A stretch of 5,705 nt of DNA from an uncultured Clostridium sp. (GTDB lineage Bacteria; Bacillota; Clostridia; TANB77; CAG-508), in assembly GCA_905203195.1 (NCBI GenBank), contig CAJKVD010000061.1, positions 1-5,705 of the forward strand, written 5' to 3'. The position numbers were made by a program, and so were the translations under genes. The notes under the pieces were generated by a model. The model was given only the letters and a program-made list of their open reading frames with translations, was not told the origin of the DNA and made no database searches. Position 1 is the stretch's first letter. The number at the start of each line of letters is the position of its first letter. This document shows positions 1-4,668 of the stretch, piece after piece.

Positions 1-4
1 ATAT

Positions 5-10
5 TATAAT
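5..10 (+). promoter_or_regulatory. Possible -10 element (TATAAT) upstream of pilin 1
   Basis: A perfect TATAAT lies 32 bases before the GTG start of the first gene. It would give a transcript start near base 17. The matching -35 region would lie left of the window, so it cannot be checked. In sequence this AT-rich a lone TATAAT is weak evidence, and transcription could also enter from an upstream gene. Confidence 0.3.
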
Positions 11-42
11 TAATTTGTATGTAAAAGAAAGTTGGTGATAAT

Positions 43-426
43 GTGAAGAAATATGGGATTTTTGCTATACTTTTTGTATCGTTACTTTTTAGTTTTTATG
101 TTTTACTTATACCTAATTATTCAAGTGCAAAGACTGATAATCTTGGTTTGGGAGATTTAAATGCATATGAGGGGGAAAAAAACCAAGGAACCTCAAATAA
201 ACTTAAAGGTAAAGCAAATGTGGTTTTTGGAGCTATAAGAGCAGTTGGTATAGTTGCTTCTGTAGTTATATTGATTGCAATTGGTATAAAATTTATGCTA
301 GGAAGTGTGGAAGAAAAAGCAGAGTATAAAAAGACTTTAATGCCGTATTTAATAGGGGCAATTATAGTATTTTTGGGAACATGGTTACCACAGATAATTT
401 ATAACTTGACAAAACAGGTTTTTTAG
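43..426 (+). CDS. VirB2/T4SS-pilin-like secreted two-helix membrane protein (pilin 1)
   Basis: A 127-residue small membrane protein, probably a pilin or channel-lining subunit of the type IV secretion system encoded downstream. The start is GTG at 43: the overlapping ATG at 41 runs straight into TGA, an in-frame TAA lies at 22-24, and GGTGAT at 34-39 fits the 3' part of a GGAGGTGAT Shine-Dalgarno at correct spacing. Residues 1-29 are a signal peptide (Lys-Lys, hydrophobic core about 6-23, SSA at 27-29 as likely cleavage site). A polar linker covers about 30-57. Two hydrophobic segments follow at about 61-87 and 99-120, joined by a charged loop (GSVEEKAEYKK, 87-97). This architecture, with an IGIK motif ending helix 1, is that of VirB2/TrbC and T4SS pilin families. 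It is paralogous to the next gene: I hand-count 31 of 57 identical residues between residues 64 and 120. The mature N-terminal part differs, so the two are unlikely to be interchangeable. The family call is fairly secure; the role as pilin rather than accessory channel protein is inferred. Confidence 0.8.
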   Translation: MKKYGIFAILFVSLLFSFYVLLIPNYSSAKTDNLGLGDLNAYEGEKNQGTSNKLKGKANVVFGAIRAVGIVASVVILIAIGIKFMLGSVEEKAEYKKTLMPYLIGAIIVFLGTWLPQIIYNLTKQVF

Positions 427-434
427 AGTATAGT
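406..434 (+). promoter_or_regulatory. Sigma-A-type promoter P1 for pilin 2
   Basis: A perfect -35 TTGACA (406-411), a 17-base spacer and -10 TATAGT (429-434, five of six matches) form a near-consensus housekeeping promoter. The -35 lies inside the last codons of pilin 1. The predicted transcript starts near 441 and leads into pilin 2 with a leader of about 118 bases. It has no experimental support, but the match is much better than chance in this base composition. Confidence 0.6.
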
Positions 435-462
435 TATTTTGATATTTTTTATAAAAGGGCAC

Positions 463-491
463 TTGCAAAATTTGTTGAATTATGATAGAAT
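463..491 (+). promoter_or_regulatory. Extended -10 promoter P2 for pilin 2
   Basis: The -35 is TTGCAA (463-468), followed by a 17-base spacer and -10 TAGAAT (486-491). A TGA immediately before the -10 (483-485) gives the extended TGn element typical of Gram-positive promoters. The predicted start is near 498, leaving an AT-rich leader of about 60 bases before pilin 2. With P1 it makes a tandem pair 57 bases apart, both aimed at the same gene. Confidence 0.6.
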
Positions 492-543
492 ATAGGTAAA
501 TTTATTAATTTGTTTTTAAAATTATTATTATATAATAAAAATG

Positions 544-552
544 AAAGGGAGG
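544..552 (+). promoter_or_regulatory. Ribosome binding site that fixes the pilin 2 start
   Basis: AAAGGGAGG sits six bases upstream of the ATG at 559. An in-frame ATG at 541 would extend the protein by six residues, but it lies in front of this Shine-Dalgarno rather than behind it and has no ribosome site of its own. The start at 559 is therefore preferred. Confidence 0.85.
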
Positions 553-558
553 AAAATT

Positions 559-945
559 ATGAATACTAAAAAAATGGGAAAAATTATAGCTGTTATATTA
601 ATTGCAATGATGTTGATTTCTGTAATAGGTACACCAGTACAAGCAGCAGCACAACAACAATCATCATCCTTTACTCCATCACAAATAACAGGAACTGCCA
701 ATAACACAAAGGCTATTCAACAAGCTGGTAAGAATATAGTTGGTGTTTTACAAGCAGTTGGTATAGTTCTAGCTGTAGTTATGTTAAGTGTAATTGGTAT
801 TAAATATTTAATGGGAAGTGCAGAAGAAAAAGCAGATTACAAGAAGAGTTTAATGCCATATGTCGTTGGTGCAGCATTAATATTTACAGCATCTATATTT
901 GCACAAGCTATTTATGAATTTTTCAGTGGATGGACTGCTGGATAA
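559..945 (+). CDS. VirB2/T4SS-pilin-like secreted two-helix membrane protein (pilin 2)
   Basis: A 128-residue candidate main pilin or channel subunit of the type IV secretion system. The start at 559 is chosen from the Shine-Dalgarno. Residues 1-29 are a signal peptide (MNTKKMGK, hydrophobic 9-24, likely cut after VQA at 27-29). The mature N-terminus begins with a low-complexity Ala/Gln/Ser tract (residues 29-37) and a polar linker to about 58. Two hydrophobic helices follow (about 60-85 and 98-119) around the charged loop GSAEEKADYKK (86-96). The two-helix hairpin with its short cytoplasm-facing loop is characteristic of VirB2/TrbC-type pilins. It aligns without gaps to pilin 1 over the helical part. 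Its promoters (two upstream) and a strong terminator downstream suggest separate and abundant expression, as expected for a structural subunit needed in many copies. The function is inferred from family and context. Confidence 0.82.
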   Translation: MNTKKMGKIIAVILIAMMLISVIGTPVQAAAQQQSSSFTPSQITGTANNTKAIQQAGKNIVGVLQAVGIVLAVVMLSVIGIKYLMGSAEEKADYKKSLMPYVVGAALIFTASIFAQAIYEFFSGWTAG

Positions 946-952
946 TTATTAG

Positions 953-981
953 AAAAAGTCGCTTTTTAGTGGCTTTTTTTT
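953..981 (+). terminator. Intrinsic terminator after pilin 2
   Basis: AAAAAGTCGC (953-962) pairs with GTGGCTTTTT (969-978) as a 10-base stem containing two G-T wobbles, with a six-base loop. The T run is 974-981. It begins seven bases after the pilin 2 stop codon, so it should end, or strongly reduce, transcription leaving the pilin gene. Confidence 0.82.
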
Positions 982-1029
982 ACATTAATATTACAAATAT
1001 ATTAAATTTTAAAGATTTTATACTTTTTT

Positions 1030-1061
1030 ACGCAAAAATGTTACAATTTTTGCGTTTTTTT
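1030..1061 (+). terminator. Second intrinsic terminator / perfect inverted repeat before the T4SS operon
   Basis: ACGCAAAAAT (1030-1039) and ATTTTTGCGT (1046-1055) are perfect 10-base inverted repeats around the loop GTTACA, followed by seven T (1055-1061). This is a textbook terminator shape, acting as a backup to the one at 953-981. It overlaps the promoter of the downstream operon, so the same inverted repeat might instead, or also, be a protein-binding operator. Confidence 0.72.
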
Positions 1062-1069
1062 GTTATAAT
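1040..1069 (+). promoter_or_regulatory. Extended -10 promoter of the prgI-like/virB4/virB6-like operon
   Basis: A consensus TATAAT (1064-1069) preceded by TGT (1061-1063) forms a full extended -10. The best -35 is GTTACA (1040-1045, four of six matches, 18-base spacer), lying in the loop of the preceding hairpin. TTACAA one base downstream gives a 17-base spacer but fewer matches. An extended -10 tolerates a weak -35. The predicted start is near 1076, giving a leader of about 30 bases that ends in the AAAGGAGG ribosome site at 1092-1099. Confidence 0.65.
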
Positions 1070-1105
1070 GATAGTAAGTGTAAATGGATTCAAAGGAGGA
1101 ATTAT

Positions 1106-1483
1106 ATGAGTACTTATAATATACCAAGGAATGTAAAAGGTGAAGGAAGAATATTGTATGTTTTTTCTACAAAAGCATTGCTATATACTTTTGCTGGAGT
1201 TTGTGCGGGATTAATTTTTTATTTTTTATTTAGGATTATAGGTCTTGGAACAGTAGGATTAATTATTTTAGTTCTTTTTGGGGCAATAGGTTTTGTTATT
1301 GCAACATTTAAAGTACCAAATACAAATGCATTTGAAATTACTAGAAAAACTGGTGGAGAAAGTATTGATGATGTAATAAGAAGAGCTATAAAGTTTAAGA
1401 TGGAGAAAAATAAAATATATTTGTATACAATAGATTCTAAGAAGGAAATAACAAAAGAAAAAGGAGGAAAAGAAAATGGATAA
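1106..1483 (+). CDS. PrgI-family (VirB3-like) T4SS membrane protein
   Basis: A 125-residue inner-membrane component of Gram-positive type IV secretion, named for PrgI of the enterococcal plasmid pCF10 and regarded as the VirB3 counterpart that associates with VirB4. The N-terminal YNIPRNVKGEGRILYVFSTK (residues 4-23) is the family signature: the IPRN block, then a basic stretch and the first helix. Two membrane helices lie at about 25-45 and 48-67, followed by the FKVP motif (68-71) that usually closes this domain. The remaining 50 or so residues are a charged cytoplasmic tail rich in Lys and Glu. The length is normal for the family. The start is supported by AAAGGAGG six bases upstream. It is the first gene of the operon, and its 3' end overlaps the next gene by 8 bases, which suggests translational coupling. 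Order next to virB4 matches other Gram-positive conjugation clusters. Confidence 0.85.
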   Translation: MSTYNIPRNVKGEGRILYVFSTKALLYTFAGVCAGLIFYFLFRIIGLGTVGLIILVLFGAIGFVIATFKVPNTNAFEITRKTGGESIDDVIRRAIKFKMEKNKIYLYTIDSKKEITKEKGGKENG

Positions 1484-2732
1484 TGATATTTCTAGCATAC
1501 TTACAATTATTTTGATTTTAATGGTAATTTTGTTAATTATATTTTCTATTATTTTTATGGTTTTACAAATAAAATTTAAGAGGCAGAATAAAAAAAAGGT
1601 GAAGACTCAAATACCATCTAATGAGGTAAATAACAAAGAGAATGCTAAAGAAAAGAAATCTACTAAAGCATATCCAATTACATATAATAAAAAATCTATA
1701 TTTGATTTTATGGAATTTGATGGTATTGAAGATAATATGATTGTTCAAAAAGATGGTAAACGTTACATTATGGTTATTGAATGCCAGGGTATAAATTATG
1801 ATTTGATGTCACAAATGGAAAAAGTTGGAGTAGAAGAAGGTTTTCAACAATTTTTAAATACTTTAAGATTCCCAATTCAAATTTATATTCAAACTAGAAC
1901 AATCAATTTGGAAAAAAGTATTCAAAATTATAAAACTAGATTGAAGGAAATAGAACAAAGATATAGTAAAACAGTATATGATTATAACAGAATGATACAA
2001 AGTGGAGATTATACGAAACAACAATATGAGGCTGCATTTTTTAATTTGACTAAACAAAGAAATTTATATGAATATGCAAGAGATATTGTTGAAAACACAG
2101 AAAGAATGAGTTTAAATAGAAATATTTTAAATAAAAAATATTATGTAATATTGTCTTTTATGCCTGAAGAGGCATCTTCTACAACATATGGTACTGAGGA
2201 ATTAAGAAATATGGCTTTTTCTGAATTATATACTAAAGCACAGGCTTTAATTAGAACTTTATCAGGATGTTCAGTAAATGGGAAAATATTAGATTCAAAT
2301 GAATTAGTGGAATTATTATATGTAGCATATAATAGGGATGATTCAGAGATATTTGGATTGGATAGGGCTATGGAAGCTGGATATGAGGATTTGTATTCTG
2401 TTGCTCCTGATGTATTTAATAAGAAAATTAAAGTTTTAGATGAACAGATAAAAAATAGTTCTATTGATTTGGCAAATAGTGCAATATCTAAAGTTAAAGC
2501 AAAATCTAAAGCTCAACAAATAGCAGAAGAAAAGGAAAAGAGAATGGATGATTTAATAGGTCAAATGGCTCAAATGCTATTAGAAGAAAATCAAAATGTT
2601 GTTGGAGTGGATGTTGCTAAACAGGCAGTTGAAGAAATAAAAAAAGATGAGAAACAAAGGAAAGAAGGAGGTAAAAAAGATGAGAAAAAAGAAGAGACAA
2701 GAACTAGAAGAAGAGCAAAATCAAATGAATAG
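1476..2732 (+). CDS. Membrane-anchored protein with a TraC/VirB4 N-terminal-like domain
   Basis: A 418-residue protein with no nucleotide-binding motif visible. Residues about 8-32 form one membrane helix, followed by a Lys-rich linker (33-72). Residues 73-145 resemble the N-terminal domain of Gram-positive TraC/VirB4-type conjugation ATPases: a DGI turn near 82-84, VQKDGKRYIMVIE (90-102), GINYDLMS (105-112), then FLNTLRFPIQIYIQTR (126-141). A long helical, probably coiled-coil region follows (about 147-215). FMPEEASS begins a second mixed segment, and the C-terminal 65 or so residues are very charged (Lys/Glu/Arg). It starts at an ATG eight bases after GGAGG (1463-1467), inside the end of the prgI-like gene, and its end overlaps virB4 by 53 bases. 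It therefore looks like a split-off or duplicated VirB4 N-terminal module tethered to the membrane. A role docking or regulating the ATPase next door is inference. The domain match is from remembered family patterns, not a search. Confidence 0.65.
   Translation: MDNDISSILTIILILMVILLIIFSIIFMVLQIKFKRQNKKKVKTQIPSNEVNNKENAKEKKSTKAYPITYNKKSIFDFMEFDGIEDNMIVQKDGKRYIMVIECQGINYDLMSQMEKVGVEEGFQQFLNTLRFPIQIYIQTRTINLEKSIQNYKTRLKEIEQRYSKTVYDYNRMIQSGDYTKQQYEAAFFNLTKQRNLYEYARDIVENTERMSLNRNILNKKYYVILSFMPEEASSTTYGTEELRNMAFSELYTKAQALIRTLSGCSVNGKILDSNELVELLYVAYNRDDSEIFGLDRAMEAGYEDLYSVAPDVFNKKIKVLDEQIKNSSIDLANSAISKVKAKSKAQQIAEEKEKRMDDLIGQMAQMLLEENQNVVGVDVAKQAVEEIKKDEKQRKEGGKKDEKKEETRTRRRAKSNE
2665..2672 (+). promoter_or_regulatory. 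Ribosome binding site that fixes the virB4 start
   Basis: AAGGAGGT lies within the end of the preceding gene; its GGAGG core ends eight bases before the ATG at 2680. The open frame extends further upstream to an ATG at 2647, but that codon has no comparable site, and the extra 11 residues would be encoded across the Shine-Dalgarno itself. Another in-frame ATG at 2725 also lacks a good site. The start at 2680 is preferred. Confidence 0.85.
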
Positions 2733-4650
2733 ATCTGAGGAAGTTGAATTTTTAAGAAAGAGAACTATTAAGGAATTGATAGCTCCAGCAGGAATTGATG
2801 CTTCCCAAATTGATCATTTGGAGATTATATCTAATGTAAAAAAATACGCAAGAAGCTTTTTTATATCAACATTACCTCGTATGTGTACTTTTCCAGAATT
2901 GTTTAGGGATTTGTACTTTTTTGGAGATATAAATACTTCTATTTATATAACACCAGTTCCAGAAGCTAGGTCACAAAATGAGTTAAACAAAGTTATTAAT
3001 GAATTGGAAACAGAAAGAATTGTTGCATCTGATAGGGGAAATATAAATAGGGAAAGTACACTGACACAAAAGAGATATGAGGCAGAACAATTGAGAGATG
3101 AGATTGCAGCAGGTTTTAATAAAATGTATGAAGCTTCTGTTATATCAACATTATATACATATTCTTTAGAAGATTTGGAAAGACTTTCAAAAATGTTAGC
3201 GACTGAAATGTCTAAATCATTAGTAAATATTAAAAGTGCATGGGGAATACAGGAGGAATCATTTAAGTCAAATTTACCATTGATGGATGATAAAGTAAAA
3301 AAGATGCATTCTTTTGATAGTCGTTCTATGGGTACTGTATTTCCATTTACAACGTCAGAAGTTGGACATCCTACTGGAGTTCCACTTGGGTTTAATAAAC
3401 AAACAGGTACACCTATATTGTTTGATAATTTTTCACCTTCTTTAACAAATTATAATATGGTTATTTTTGCTAAATCTGGTGCTGGTAAATCTGTTACAAT
3501 GAAAACTTTGATTTCTCGTTCTTCTGTATTAATGGGAATTGAGAGTTTAGCACTTGATGCAGAGGGTGAGTATACGATAGTTGCAGATAGTTTAGGCGGA
3601 ATAAATATTGTTATAAGTCCAAATTCAAAGACGGTTATAAATTTATTTGATATAGAGCCAGAAAGAGTAAAAGATGAAATTACTGGTAGAGAGAAGATTG
3701 TTTTGAATGTGGAAAATAAAGTAGAAGATGTTACGCAAGCTTTAGTTACTATGGCAAAAGGAAGTACAAGAAGTGATGATGTAAATGAGCTTACAAAACA
3801 GGTTATTGCAGAATCAGTTGCAGAAGAGTATGAAAGTTTAGGAATAACTAGTGATCCTAATAGTTTGTACAAACAAGGATCTGATTTGCAAAAAGGTGAT
3901 AAGCTTTATAATGAAAAAAAGGAAATGCCAACAATAGGTAGTTGGTATAAAAGAATTGAAAGAAAAGCTATGATGAATGATAATAAAGATTATAGTTTCC
4001 ACTATAGTTATTTATTAAAAGTTATGAAACAATATATTAGAGAGTATAATGGTCAGATGGCTTATTTTGATGGACAGTCTACTTTTGAACTGTTAGATGG
4101 TGCGCCTTTTATAAACTTAGATATTTCTCAATTAGAGGAAAGATTTGCAAGGCCACTTGCTCAGCAGATATTACTTTCTTGGATTTGGGAAAAATATGTT
4201 AAGAAAAATAGTGAAGATAGAACAAAAGCAAAACAAAAAAGAGTTTTGGTTGATGAGGCTTGGATGCTTTTACCATATCCTGAGGCTGTTGACTTTTTAA
4301 ATAAAATGGCAAGGCGTGCAAGAAAGAGAAATGTTTCTCTTGCAATTATTTCACAAAGATTTCAGGACTTTTATGAAAAACCAGAGGCACAAGCAGTTTT
4401 AACTTCTTCTGATACAAAATTGTTTTTGGCTCAAGATAAATCAGAAATTCAGTATTTGAAAGAAGTGTTTAAATTAAGTGATGGAGAGGCAGGATTTTTG
4501 ATAAATTGTTTAAAGGGTGAAGGATTACTTAAAGTTGGAGGAGAAACTGCAATATTACAAATTACACCAACTCAAAAAGAATTTGAATTCGTAGAAACAA
4601 ATATATATAAAATGGTTAGAATGCAAAAGATGAAAAATGGTATGAAATAA
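2680..4650 (+). CDS. virB4: VirB4-like type IV secretion ATPase
   Basis: A 656-residue cytoplasmic, membrane-associated ATPase that energises substrate transfer and pilus or channel assembly. It belongs to the VirB4/TraC/CagE family of HerA-FtsK-type ATPases. Residues 1-30 are a charged leader. About 30-230 form the substrate/partner-interacting N-terminal domain, with the usual long helical insertion (about 105-160). The RSMGTVFPF segment (about residue 215) and a conserved Gly-rich strand lead into the ATPase. Walker A is AKSGAGKS at 264-271 (Lys270). Walker B is VLVDEA, with Asp525 and Glu526. The following RRARKRN (545-551) and IISQRFQDF (556-564, Gln559) match the arginine-rich and glutamine motifs after Walker B in VirB4 proteins. 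All catalytic positions I would expect are intact, and the length is normal for Gram-positive members. It is translated from its own ribosome site inside the end of the previous gene and is followed 18 bases later by the virB6-like gene. Confidence 0.93.
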   Translation: MRKKKRQELEEEQNQMNRSEEVEFLRKRTIKELIAPAGIDASQIDHLEIISNVKKYARSFFISTLPRMCTFPELFRDLYFFGDINTSIYITPVPEARSQNELNKVINELETERIVASDRGNINRESTLTQKRYEAEQLRDEIAAGFNKMYEASVISTLYTYSLEDLERLSKMLATEMSKSLVNIKSAWGIQEESFKSNLPLMDDKVKKMHSFDSRSMGTVFPFTTSEVGHPTGVPLGFNKQTGTPILFDNFSPSLTNYNMVIFAKSGAGKSVTMKTLISRSSVLMGIESLALDAEGEYTIVADSLGGINIVISPNSKTVINLFDIEPERVKDEITGREKIVLNVENKVEDVTQALVTMAKGSTRSDDVNELTKQVIAESVAEEYESLGITSDPNSLYKQGSDLQKGDKLYNEKKEMPTIGSWYKRIERKAMMNDNKDYSFHYSYLLKVMKQYIREYNGQMAYFDGQSTFELLDGAPFINLDISQLEERFARPLAQQILLSWIWEKYVKKNSEDRTKAKQKRVLVDEAWMLLPYPEAVDFLNKMARRARKRNVSLAIISQRFQDFYEKPEAQAVLTSSDTKLFLAQDKSEIQYLKEVFKLSDGEAGFLINCLKGEGLLKVGGETAILQITPTQKEFEFVETNIYKMVRMQKMKNGMK

Positions 4651-4668
4651 TGAAGAAGGGAGATAAAA

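Noticed and set aside
411..424. AAAAC/GTTTT hairpin with a T run at the end of pilin 1, considered as a terminator
   Set aside because: The loop would be only two bases, or the stem only four A-T pairs; too weak to act as an intrinsic terminator.
531..536. TATAAT just before the pilin 2 ribosome site
   Set aside because: No acceptable -35 at 16-18 bases upstream, and a transcript from it would start inside or next to the ribosome site. Expected by chance in AT-rich DNA.
541..558. Upstream in-frame ATG of pilin 2
   Set aside because: It precedes and overlaps the AAAGGGAGG ribosome site; the ATG at 559 has ideal spacing.
1268..1498. Antisense open frame opposite the prgI-like gene
   Set aside because: Its product is low-complexity Ser/Phe/Tyr/Ile from reading A-rich coding DNA backwards; there are no start signals. 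Short antisense frames at 1563-1748 and 1863-2057 were dropped for the same reason.
2647..2679. Upstream in-frame ATG of virB4
   Set aside because: No Shine-Dalgarno before it, whereas AAGGAGGT sits at the right distance from the ATG at 2680.
3450..3872. Antisense open frame of 140 codons inside virB4
   Set aside because: It lies opposite the Walker A part of a well-supported gene, has no ribosome site and looks like a composition artefact.
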